From assembly GCA_016721465.1 (NCBI GenBank), contig JADKIA010000008.1, positions 124,001 to 188,000 of the forward strand: a DNA stretch of 64,000 bases. The letters run 5' to 3'. This document shows, piece by piece, positions 38,498 through 46,845 of the stretch. This DNA comes from Ideonella sp. Lineage in GTDB: Bacteria; Pseudomonadota; Gammaproteobacteria; Burkholderiales; Burkholderiaceae_C. The notes under the pieces were generated by a model. That model had not been told where the DNA came from, ran no database searches, and saw only the letters and a list, made by a program, of their open reading frames with translations. The position numbers and the translations under genes are program-made. How positions within the stretch are numbered: the stretch's first letter is position 1; each line of letters begins with the position of its first letter.

Positions 38498-40074
38498 CCA
38501 TGACCATCCATTGGCGCATTGCCGCGGTCCTGACCCTGTCCGCCTTGCTCGGCGCCTGCGCCGGCCTGCCCCAGCGCGCAGCCGTGACGCCCACCGTGGC
38601 CATCTCCGACGGCGCCAGCACCTCACTCGGCAGGATCGCCGCTCGCAGTCGTCCGGACGGCGAGACCGACCCCTCAGGCTTCAGGCTGCTCCCCACGGGC
38701 GAGTCGGCCTTCGCGGCCCGCATGGCCCTGGTGGCCCGCGCCGAGCGCGCCATCGACGCGCAGTACTACGACCTGCGCGCCGATTCGGCAGGCCAGGCTT
38801 TTGTGCAGGCGCTTGCGGCCGCGGCCAAGCGCGGCGTGCGGGTGCGCCTGCTGGTGGACGACTTCTACGCTCTGGGCGCGCAGGACCTGCTGGCCGCGCT
38901 GTCTGCGCAGCGAAACGCGGAGGTACGCCTGTTCAACCCCATTCCGGCGCGGGTGGGCAGTCCGGTGCTGCGCATGCTGCTCTCGTGGCCCGAGTTCGAG
39001 CGCGTGAATCACCGCATGCACAACAAGTTGTTCGTGGTGGACAACGCGGTGGCCGTCTACGGCGGCCGCAACATCGCCGACGAGTACTTCATGCGCGACG
39101 GCAAGGCCAACTTCGTGGACCTGGACGTGCTGTCCACCGGGCAGGTGGTACACGACCTCTCGGCGTCGTTCGACCAGTTCTGGAACAGCGAGCAGGCGTA
39201 CCCGATCGCGCAGGTGCTGGGGTCGGCGCCGCCGCCGCTGCCGCACACCGAGGTGTTGGGGCGCCTGGGCGCCGGCAACGCCGACGCCATTGACATCGCC
39301 GCGGAGCCGCCGCTGGACAGGCTGGGCCAGCGGCCGGTGGAGGAACAGCTCCGCGAGGGGCGCCTGGCGCTGCACCACGGGTCGGCCCGCGTGTTCACCG
39401 ACCCGCCCGCCAAGGTGGTCTCGCCCGTGGTGCTGCAGCAGCCTTCGGCGGCCATGCAGGGGCAACTGCAGGTGCTGTCGCAGGCCCGCACCGACGTGGC
39501 GGTGTCGTCGCCCTACTTCCTGCCCAGCACGCTGGGCATGGGGCTGATCCAGGACGCCCGGCAGCGTGGTATCCAGACTCTGGTCCTGACCAACTCGCTG
39601 GGTTCCACCGACGAGCCGCTGGCCCACATGGGCTATGCCCGGTACCGGCCAGAACTGCTGCGCCTGGGCGTCGAGCTGTACGAACTGGGCCCCACGCTGG
39701 CGCGGGACTCCGGGCGCCTGGGCAACTTCAAGGGCTCCCTCGGCCGGTTGCACGCCAAGCTGGCCGTCGTCGACCGCCGCTGGCTGCTGGTCGGCTCGGT
39801 CAACCTGGACGCCCGCTCGGCCCTCTACAACACCGAGATCGGCGTGGCCATCGACTGCCCGCCGGTGGCCGCATCGGCGCTGCGCGTCATCGCCGGCGAC
39901 GCGTTCGGCAGCATGTACCGCGTGCGGCGGGCGGCCGATGGCCAGCGGCTGGAATGGGTCAGCGTGGATGCCGAAGGCCAGACCACCGTCGAGGTCGAGG
40001 AGCCGAACGACCACTGGCTGGCGCGCTGGCGGCGCTGGTGGATGTCGTTGTTCGTGGGTGAGGAACTGCTGTAG
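38494..40074 (+). CDS. Phospholipase D-like lipoprotein with two HKD motifs
   Basis: A 526-residue PLD-superfamily lipoprotein. The GTG at 38494 overlaps the caspase stop; ATG 38500 is an alternative. Lipobox in LSALLGAC. Two complete HxKxxxxD motifs are present, HNKLFVVDNAVAVYGGRN and HAKLAVVDRRWLLVGSVNLD, so the enzyme should be active as a phosphodiesterase or transphosphatidylase on phospholipids. The layout matches cardiolipin-synthase-like PLD lipoproteins. Translational coupling to the tandem caspase ties the two together functionally. Confidence 0.88.
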   Translation: MTMTIHWRIAAVLTLSALLGACAGLPQRAAVTPTVAISDGASTSLGRIAARSRPDGETDPSGFRLLPTGESAFAARMALVARAERAIDAQYYDLRADSAGQAFVQALAAAAKRGVRVRLLVDDFYALGAQDLLAALSAQRNAEVRLFNPIPARVGSPVLRMLLSWPEFERVNHRMHNKLFVVDNAVAVYGGRNIADEYFMRDGKANFVDLDVLSTGQVVHDLSASFDQFWNSEQAYPIAQVLGSAPPPLPHTEVLGRLGAGNADAIDIAAEPPLDRLGQRPVEEQLREGRLALHHGSARVFTDPPAKVVSPVVLQQPSAAMQGQLQVLSQARTDVAVSSPYFLPSTLGMGLIQDARQRGIQTLVLTNSLGSTDEPLAHMGYARYRPELLRLGVELYELGPTLARDSGRLGNFKGSLGRLHAKLAVVDRRWLLVGSVNLDARSALYNTEIGVAIDCPPVAASALRVIAGDAFGSMYRVRRAADGQRLEWVSVDAEGQTTVEVEEPNDHWLARWRRWWMSLFVGEELL

Positions 40075-40095
40075 ATCGTCGGGGAGATCAGAGCC

Positions 40096-43000
40096 ATGCA
40101 GGCCAACGACCAGCGAGACGCTTTCCGGAGATCCCCGGTGTGGTTGCACCTGGGGCGAATGGCTGTCATCGGCGCCCTGGCGCTGGGTCTGCTGGTGCCT
40201 GCCAGCGGGCGGGCCGCAGACGATGCCTCTGAGGCCGAGAACCTCTCTGCGCAGGGGACTGCGCTGTATCGGCAAGGCCAGTACGCCCAGGCGCTGCCGT
40301 TGTTCACGCGGGCCTTGGCGATCCGCGAGAAGGTCCTGGGGCCCAAGCATGTCGCCACGGCAACCAGCTTGAACAGCCTCGCCAATCTGCACCGGACGAT
40401 GGGCCAGTACGCCCAGGCGCTGCCGCTGTACACGCGAGCCTTGGCGATCCGCGAAAAGCTGCTGGGGCCAGAGCATGCCGAGACCGCGACCAGCTTGAGC
40501 GACCTAGCCGTTCTGCACCGGACGACGGGCCAGTACGCCCAGGCGCTGCAGCTGCACTCGCGGGCCTTGGCGATCCGCGAAAAGCTCCTGGGGCCGGAGC
40601 ATGCTGACACCGCGACCAGCCTGAACAATCTGGCCAATCTGAACCGGACGATGGGCCAGTACGCCCAGGCGCTGCCGTTGTACACGCGTGCTCTGGCAAT
40701 CCGCGAAAAGGTCCTGGGGCCAGAGCATGCCGACTCCGCGGCCAGCCTGAACGACCTGGCAGTTCTGTACCAGACGATGGGCCAGTACACGCAGGCGCTG
40801 CCGTTGTACACGCAGGCCTTGGCAATCCGCGAAGAGCTCCTGGGGCCGGAGCATGCTGACACCGCGAACGGCCTGAGCAATCTGGCACTCTTGCACTGGA
40901 CGATGGGCCAGTACGCCCTGGCGCTGCCGCTGGCCACGCGGGCCTTGGCGATCCGCGAAAAGGTCCTGGGACCAGAGCATGCTGACACCGCGAACGGCCT
41001 GAGCAACCTGGCAGGGCTGCGGCAAGCGATGGGCCAGTACGCCCAGGCGCTGTCGTTGTACGCGCGTGCTCTGGCGATCCGCGAAAGGGTCCTGGGGCCA
41101 GAGCATGCCGACACCGCGAATGGCCTGAGCAACCTGGCGGGGGTGCACCAGGCGATGGGCCAGTACGCCCAGGCGCTGCCGCTCTACCAGCGGGCCTTGG
41201 CAATTCGCGAACAGGTCCTCGGGCCAGAGCATGCCAACACCGCGACCAGCCTGAACAATCTGGCCAATCTGCACCGGACGATGGGCCAGTACGCCCAGGC
41301 GCGGCCGTTGTACACGCGTGCTCTGACAATCCGCGAGAAGGTTCTGGGTCCAGAACATGCCGACACTGCGACCAGCCTGAACGACCTGGCAGTTCTGCAC
41401 CAGACGATGGGCCAGTACACCCAGGCGCTGCCGTTGTACACGCGGGCCCTGGCCATCAACGAAAAGGTCCTGGGGCCAGAGCATGCCGCCACCGCGACCA
41501 GCTTGAACAATCTGGCAAATTTGCACCGGACGATGGGCCAGTACGCGCAGGCCTTGCCGCTGCACATGCGGGCCTTGCGCATCGCCCAGCGCGCAGGCAA
41601 GCCCGATCTGGTTTGGGCCGCGAACGGCAACCTGATGGAGGCACTCAGTCCAACCAAACCCGTTGCCGGCCTCAGCCCCAACAAGCCCCTGGCCACCTGG
41701 CACGGAAAGCAGGCCGTCAACGCGCTGCAATCGGTGCGTGCCAACCTGCAATCGCTGGACGCAGGCACGCAGCAAAGCTTTCTGAAATTGAATTCCTGGT
41801 ACTACAACCGCCTGGCCGACCTGCTGATCGAGCAAGGCCGCATCCCCGAAGCCGAGCAGGTGCTGGCCATGCTCAAGGAACGCGAGCTGTCCGAGCTGAC
41901 CCAGCGCTCCGAACTGCGGCGCACCACCGTCAGCGACGTGGGCCTGGAGCAGACCGTCTCGCGTGAGAGCGATGAGTTGTCCGCCCGCGGCGTCAGGCAC
42001 TCCACCGAGCTGGCCGCCCTGGAGCGGCGCAAGAAGTTCGGCGAGACCCTGGGCGCGACCGACGAAGCCCGCCTGGCCGAACTGCAGAAGGCCGTCGAGG
42101 CCTGGCAGGCCGAGTTCGAGCGCTGGCAGCAGAGCCTGCCGCAGCGCTTCGCCGCTGCCGGCGTGCGCGGTGCCGAGCCCGACCCGGCCCAGCAGGCCCA
42201 GCGCCTGCAGACCCTGGTGCGCGCCGAGTCCAACGCGGTGGGGCTGCACTACGTGGTGACCGACGAGCGCATCGCCATCATCGTCTCCACCGCGCGCGGC
42301 TCGTTCGGGCGCTACAGCAACGTGCCGCGCAGCGCGCTGAACGCGCGCATCGGCCAGTTCCGCCGCGCCATCGTGGCACGCGACGGCAGCGTGCTTGAGC
42401 ATGCCCAGGCGCTGTACCGCATGCTGATCGCGCCCGTCGAGCAGGACCTGAAGGACGCCCAGGCCGGCACGCTGGTGCTGTCGCTGACCGACGTGCTGCG
42501 CTACCTGCCGTTCGCGGCCCTGCACGACGGGCAGCAGTACCTGGTGCAGCGCCACGCGCTGAGCCTGCACGCCAGCGCGGGCGGCGTGCGGCCACAGGCC
42601 AGCGACGCGGCCTGGCAGGTGGCCGCGCTGGGCGTGACGCAGGCGCGGCAGGGCTACCCGGCGCTGCCCGGCGTGGCCAGCGAGCTCAACGCCATCGTCA
42701 AGACCGGCGCGGCCAGCACCGGCGTGTTGCCAGGCAGCATCGCGCTGGACGAGGCCTTCGGGCAGCCCCAGCTCAACAACGCGGTGCTGCAAGGCCGCTA
42801 CAGCGTGGTGCACCTGGCCAGCCACTTCAACTTCGTGCCGGGTGACGAGAGCCGCTCGGCGCTGCTGCTGGGCACGGGCGAGCCGATGCCGCTGAAGACG
42901 CTGCGCGCGATGGACTTCAGCAGCGTGCAGCAGCTCACCCTGTCGGCCTGCGACACGGCCACCGGCGGCGGCACCAACGAGAACGGCATGGAGGTCGAAG

Positions 43001-43335
43001 GCCTGGCCGCCGCCGTGCAGCAGCAAGGCGCGCAGGCCGTGCTGGCCAGCCTGTGGAAGGTGTCGGACGCGAGCACGGCGGTGTTGATGCAGCGCTTCTA
43101 CCAGGCCCGGGCCGGGGCCAACCCGCTGTCACGCGCGCAGGCGCTGCGGCAGGCGCAGCTGCAGTTGCTGGGCGGCCGGGCGGCGCTGGACGCTTCGCCG
43201 GCGCAGCGCAGCGCCGACGCCGAGCGGGGCGTCACGGCGGCCGCGCCGCCGCCGGGCTCGGCCGGGGATCCCTCGCGCCCCTGGGCCCATCCGTATTTCT
43301 GGGCACCGTTCGTGTTGAGCGGGAATTGGATGTAG
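40096..43335 (+). CDS. Exported TPR-CHAT protein (caspase-like CHAT peptidase)
   Basis: A 1079-residue protein. A hydrophobic signal (GRMAVIGALALGLLVPASG) precedes ten consecutive 42-residue TPR units (about residues 61-480) of the form GQYAQALPLYTRALAIREKV plus LGPEHADTATSLNNLANL. A helical linker follows (about 500-700), then the CHAT domain with catalytic His910 in VVHLASHFNFVPGD and Cys952 in LTLSACDTATGGG, ending in QAVLASLWKVSDASTAVLMQ. CHAT domains are caspase-related proteases. It lies 21 bases after the PLD-like gene, so caspase, PLD and TPR-CHAT form one unit. Export is unusual for the CHAT proteases I know. Confidence 0.92.
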   Translation: MQANDQRDAFRRSPVWLHLGRMAVIGALALGLLVPASGRAADDASEAENLSAQGTALYRQGQYAQALPLFTRALAIREKVLGPKHVATATSLNSLANLHRTMGQYAQALPLYTRALAIREKLLGPEHAETATSLSDLAVLHRTTGQYAQALQLHSRALAIREKLLGPEHADTATSLNNLANLNRTMGQYAQALPLYTRALAIREKVLGPEHADSAASLNDLAVLYQTMGQYTQALPLYTQALAIREELLGPEHADTANGLSNLALLHWTMGQYALALPLATRALAIREKVLGPEHADTANGLSNLAGLRQAMGQYAQALSLYARALAIRERVLGPEHADTANGLSNLAGVHQAMGQYAQALPLYQRALAIREQVLGPEHANTATSLNNLANLHRTMGQYAQARPLYTRALTIREKVLGPEHADTATSLNDLAVLHQTMGQYTQALPLYTRALAINEKVLGPEHAATATSLNNLANLHRTMGQYAQALPLHMRALRIAQRAGKPDLVWAANGNLMEALSPTKPVAGLSPNKPLATWHGKQAVNALQSVRANLQSLDAGTQQSFLKLNSWYYNRLADLLIEQGRIPEAEQVLAMLKERELSELTQRSELRRTTVSDVGLEQTVSRESDELSARGVRHSTELAALERRKKFGETLGATDEARLAELQKAVEAWQAEFERWQQSLPQRFAAAGVRGAEPDPAQQAQRLQTLVRAESNAVGLHYVVTDERIAIIVSTARGSFGRYSNVPRSALNARIGQFRRAIVARDGSVLEHAQALYRMLIAPVEQDLKDAQAGTLVLSLTDVLRYLPFAALHDGQQYLVQRHALSLHASAGGVRPQASDAAWQVAALGVTQARQGYPALPGVASELNAIVKTGAASTGVLPGSIALDEAFGQPQLNNAVLQGRYSVVHLASHFNFVPGDESRSALLLGTGEPMPLKTLRAMDFSSVQQLTLSACDTATGGGTNENGMEVEGLAAAVQQQGAQAVLASLWKVSDASTAVLMQRFYQARAGANPLSRAQALRQAQLQLLGGRAALDASPAQRSADAERGVTAAAPPPGSAGDPSRPWAHPYFWAPFVLSGNWM
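40276..41535 (+). repeat. Ten in-register 126-bp tandem repeats coding TPR units
   Basis: Ten units of exactly 126 bases run from GGC at 40276 to 41535 without indels, each coding one 42-residue TPR. Differences concentrate at a few positions, with unit endings alternating among types such as NNLANLHRTM, NDLAVLHQTM and SNLAGLRQAM. An eleventh, degenerate unit starts at 41536. The high similarity suggests recent unit duplication or conversion. Confidence 0.92.
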
Positions 43336-43384
43336 GCCACAAGACGGCCTGCAGCATCTGGGTTCGTTCGTTCAAGGAGAGATC

Positions 43385-43984
43385 ATGTCGTCGTTGTTTG
43401 TGCGCCGGTCATGGGCGGGGGGCGTGCTGATGGCCGCCGCGACGCAGTGCTTGGCAGGGGTCACGTTCTTGTCGGTGACCTCGAATGCCGGCAACCAGCA
43501 CACCGAGATGGTGCTGGGCGCTAACGCAGCGGCTGCAGAGGCCAGTTTGCGTGAAAGGGTCAAGGGCTTTCCCGAGTACAGCGACGGAAACTTCCAGGTG
43601 CGCGCACTGCCGTTGCGCAGCGGCGGGCTCACTTGCCCATCGGGCATGGTGTACGCCTTCGTGACGACCTTGGGCCAGCGCCAGGTACCGGGTGACATCC
43701 AGCGGTTCGACCTGGCACTCGGCTATGCCTGCGGCAGAACCCTGGAAGCCACGGTGGCGCTGGCGATGGCCATGTGCAAGGAATCGCCTGCGTGCCTGAG
43801 CCGACCCAGAGGAAACGAGCCCAGCCACCTGGTCGTGCTGTTGACTGACCGAGAGGAAGAGTTGAGCAACGACAGCTCCAAGGCGATTCAATGCCGGTAC
43901 TCGCCGCGTGAAACCAACGTGCCACGCTGGGGTTACCAGGAGATGGAGAAGGACGAGGCCTATTGCAGGACGCTGAACAAGTGA
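43385..43984 (+). CDS. Secreted cysteine-containing protein of unknown function
   Basis: A 199-residue product with AAGGAGAG before ATG 43385 and a signal peptide ending near ATQCLA. The mature part has several cysteines (LTCPSGM, YACGRTL, MCKESPACLS, IQCRYS, AYCRTL) that could form disulphides, and a predicted alpha-beta core (MVYAFVTTLGQRQV, LVVLLTDREEELS). It is 49 bases downstream of the TPR-CHAT gene and likely the last gene of that operon. No family recognised; a substrate or inhibitor of the neighbouring peptidases is possible but unproven. Confidence 0.65.
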   Translation: MSSLFVRRSWAGGVLMAAATQCLAGVTFLSVTSNAGNQHTEMVLGANAAAAEASLRERVKGFPEYSDGNFQVRALPLRSGGLTCPSGMVYAFVTTLGQRQVPGDIQRFDLALGYACGRTLEATVALAMAMCKESPACLSRPRGNEPSHLVVLLTDREEELSNDSSKAIQCRYSPRETNVPRWGYQEMEKDEAYCRTLNK

Positions 43985-44030
43985 ACCGGTGCACCGTCCA
44001 CTTGGCGTGGGCATTGGATGCAGGGCCGGA

Positions 44031-44327
44031 TCACGGCTCGGCGCGCAATGCATTCGGAACGCCGAATGTCGTGAAGCTTGCCCAGTGCGCCGGATCCGGG
44101 CGCCGCCGTCGAACCTCCAACATGGCCCGTCGAAGCGCTTCGGCCGGGAAGTAGCGGTAGGGCTCCGGCCTGGACAGCGCCTGCGCGAATTGGGTCATGA
44201 GCGCGGCCGTTGCCGCGTCGTCCACGCTCCAAAGACTGACCGCCCGACGGGTCGCGCTGCCGAAGCGTTCTCGCAACGGGTCCACATTGCAGGGTTGGTC
44301 AAGGGTCGGGCAAGTCGGCGCCACCAT
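44031..44327 (-). pseudogene. C-terminal relic of a second CHAT-domain gene
   Basis: The minus-strand frame contains AVSLWSVDDAATAALMTQFA, ALRRAMLEVRRRR and PDPAHWASFTTFG, the characteristic end of a CHAT domain (after the catalytic Cys). The CHAT-like part begins only near 44250; upstream codons of this frame (to 44327) are unrelated, and no His or Cys motif remains. It lies in the 467-base gap between two caspase-region genes, on the opposite strand to both, and shows that the island once held another CHAT gene. Confidence 0.75.
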
Positions 44328-44451
44328 GGCCTTGCCCGAGATTCTCCGCGCCGGGCCAGTATCCGAACAGCGAAAATCCGATCGACCCGCACGATGATCG
44401 CCGGTTGCTGCGCCGGAGGACTTTGGTTCTTCATTTCAAGGAGAGGTCACC

Positions 44452-46566
44452 ATGAAGACCACATTTCGGACCCTCGCATGGCTGGCCGTCGTGGTGTGCA
44501 CAGCCTTCATGCCCCGGCCCGCCTCAGCCGAACGCTACGCGGCCCTGGTCGGCGTGTCCAACTACGCGGCCTTCCCGGCCGACAGTCCGATGCAGTTGCA
44601 GGGGCCGCGCAACGACGTGCCGATGATCCGGTCCCTGCTGGAGCAGCGGGGGTTTCAGGCGGACCACATCCGCGTGCTGGCCGACCAGGTGGCCGGCGGA
44701 CAGGTGCCGACGCGGGCGGCCATCCTGGACACGCTCGATCACCTGGTGAAGCTTGCGAAGCGGGGCGACTTCGTGTTCCTGTACTTCGCCGGGCACGGCT
44801 CGCGCGTCCCGGCAGAGTCGACGGCCAAGGGCGGCAAGTCCAGCGTCGATGGTTGGCGCGAGATCTTCCTGCCCAGCGACGTGGGCCCGTGGGAGGCCGG
44901 CACGCGACAGGTCAGGAACGCGATCGCCGATGACGAGCTGGTCGCGCGGCTGGACCAGTTCCTGGCCAAGGATGTCTTCGTGTGGGCCGTGTTCGACGCC
45001 TGCCACTCGGCCACACTCATGCGCAGCACCGGCGACCCGCAGATCCGGTACCGGCACGTGGACCCGTTGCTGCTGGGCGTGCCGGGTGCACCGTCCGAGT
45101 CGCCGACCGCCAGCGATGCGGTCCCCGCGATGGCTCGGGTGCAAGCCCAGCGAACGCGCGGGACGGGCGCGGAGGCCACTGGCCCCGGGGGTTATGTCGC
45201 GTTCTATGCGGCGCAGACGACGCAGACCACGCCGGAGATGCGTCTGCCCGCCGGCAGCCCCGACCGCAAGCCCTACGGCCTGTTCAGCTACTCGCTGGCC
45301 GAGGCGCTGTCCACGGTCGACGGCGCCAGCTACCGGCAGTTGGCTCAGTTCGTGCTCGGCCGCTATGGCGCGCAGAACATCAATTCGCCGACCCCGCTGT
45401 TCACGGGCAGCCACCTGGACGCCCCCGTCTTTGGCAGTCAGCGCCAGTCCGCCGTGCGCCAATGGCCGCTGGGCATCGACAGCGACGGCGCGACGCTGCC
45501 AGCCGGGCAGCTGAGCCAATTGACGGTCGGCACCGAGCTGGACATCCTGCCCAACCCGCTGTCCAACGGGGCCGATGCGCTGGGCACCTTGCGCGTGGTG
45601 TCGGTGGACGCGATGCGGTCACAGCTGGGGCCTTCAGCGCAGCCTGGCAGGCCGACCGTGGACCTGTCCAAGCTGCCCCGGCAAGCCGTCGCGCGGCTGA
45701 CGCAGCCGGTGCGCCCGACCTTCCAGTTGCGGGTCGTCCCGCCTCCGGCCGCGTCGGGCGCCGATGTCCAGCTCGTGCGCCGCGAGATCGAGGCCCTGCA
45801 GAAAGATCCCGCCGCGGGCATGGCCGTGCAGTGGGTGCAGGCCGGCCAGGCGCACGATCTGCGCCTCGTGGTCGAGGACGGGCTGCTGTGGCAGGTGCCG
45901 CCGACGGGGCAGCTCTACAAGGCCGGCGGGCAGAGGGCGCCGTCGATCCGGATCCATCAGCCCGAATTCCGGGACAAGCTGGTCGAGAACCTCCACAAGA
46001 TGGGCCGCGCGCAGAACCTGCTGCGGATTGCCAGTGCCTTGCAAGCCACGAGCGCGGCCAGCAACCTGCAGGTGACAGGCACCCTGGCGTCGAAGGCGGG
46101 GGACCCGCGGCCAGTTGAGGCCGTGTCGGCCATGCCCGCCACCACCGGCGATGCGCTTGAGCTCACCGTGCGCAATGTCGGCCGAACGGCCATCGACCTC
46201 ACCGCCCTGTACATCGATGCCGAAAACGGCATCACGGCCCTGTTTCCCGAGCCGGCCGGGTCGAGCAACCGGCTGGAGCCCAACGCCGTGGCCACGGTCA
46301 AGGCCCAGATCAACACCGACCCGAGCGGCCTGGAGCGCCTGCTGCTGATCGGCGTCGAGGCCAAGTCGCAGCAGGCGCACTACGACTTCAGCTACCTGGC
46401 CCAGGCGCGGGTGGAGCGGATGCGCTCGGCCACCGCGCCCGCCGACGACATCGTCCGGATGTTCGACGACGCCGGCCTGGGCGACGACCCGCGGTCGCGT
46501 GGTGCCAAGTTGGTGGCCTCGCCGGACCGGACCGCCCTGCGGGTCTTCACCTTTCAAGTGAAGTGA
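44452..46566 (+). CDS. Exported caspase-family (C14) protein with C-terminal beta domain
   Basis: A 704-residue protein. ATG 44452 follows AAGGAGAGG. Signal peptide LAWLAVVVCTAFMPRPASA, then a caspase-like domain to about residue 310: YAALVGVSNYAAFP, His115 in FVFLYFAGHGSRV and Cys184 in WAVFDACHSATLM, both intact, plus a long Gly/Pro-rich loop. The C-terminal third has a beta domain (LELTVRNVGRTAIDLTALYI, ITALFPEPAG) like the DUF4384-type modules found behind other bacterial caspases. It is a single-gene unit with convergent RCC1 gene downstream. Confidence 0.9.
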   Translation: MKTTFRTLAWLAVVVCTAFMPRPASAERYAALVGVSNYAAFPADSPMQLQGPRNDVPMIRSLLEQRGFQADHIRVLADQVAGGQVPTRAAILDTLDHLVKLAKRGDFVFLYFAGHGSRVPAESTAKGGKSSVDGWREIFLPSDVGPWEAGTRQVRNAIADDELVARLDQFLAKDVFVWAVFDACHSATLMRSTGDPQIRYRHVDPLLLGVPGAPSESPTASDAVPAMARVQAQRTRGTGAEATGPGGYVAFYAAQTTQTTPEMRLPAGSPDRKPYGLFSYSLAEALSTVDGASYRQLAQFVLGRYGAQNINSPTPLFTGSHLDAPVFGSQRQSAVRQWPLGIDSDGATLPAGQLSQLTVGTELDILPNPLSNGADALGTLRVVSVDAMRSQLGPSAQPGRPTVDLSKLPRQAVARLTQPVRPTFQLRVVPPPAASGADVQLVRREIEALQKDPAAGMAVQWVQAGQAHDLRLVVEDGLLWQVPPTGQLYKAGGQRAPSIRIHQPEFRDKLVENLHKMGRAQNLLRIASALQATSAASNLQVTGTLASKAGDPRPVEAVSAMPATTGDALELTVRNVGRTAIDLTALYIDAENGITALFPEPAGSSNRLEPNAVATVKAQINTDPSGLERLLLIGVEAKSQQAHYDFSYLAQARVERMRSATAPADDIVRMFDDAGLGDDPRSRGAKLVASPDRTALRVFTFQVK

Positions 46567-46845
46567 GGGGGCCGGCGCCGAAGCCGCCGAGCCCTCGGTT
46601 CGACGCCATCAGCGTTTGCGTGTCGTTTCCTTCTTCGCGGACACATGTTCTCGACCACGGCGCCATCAGATCAAGCTGTACTCACCGGCCGCTCGCGGCG
46701 TGGGCTCGCGGCCGCAAACGAAGCTCAAGTCCGACCCGGCGCAGTCCCTGCATGGGCACGGCCCGCTGATGCCGGCCCGCACACCACGGCTTCCGGCCAA
46801 CAACGGTTGGCAATAGCGGTTAGCAATGTCTGAGCCGCTGGAGCG

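Noticed and set aside
40276..41535. Regular repeats considered as a CRISPR array
   Set aside because: Units are 126 bases without unique spacers and code in-frame TPR motifs.
40304..43026. Long repetitive minus-strand frames in the TPR region
   Set aside because: They are complements of the TPR-coding repeats; the plus-strand frame has TPR and CHAT motifs.
46567..46845. Possible small genes between the caspase and RCC1 genes
   Set aside because: Short frames of about 65 codons lack ribosome sites and resemble nothing; the region is a convergent 3' spacer.
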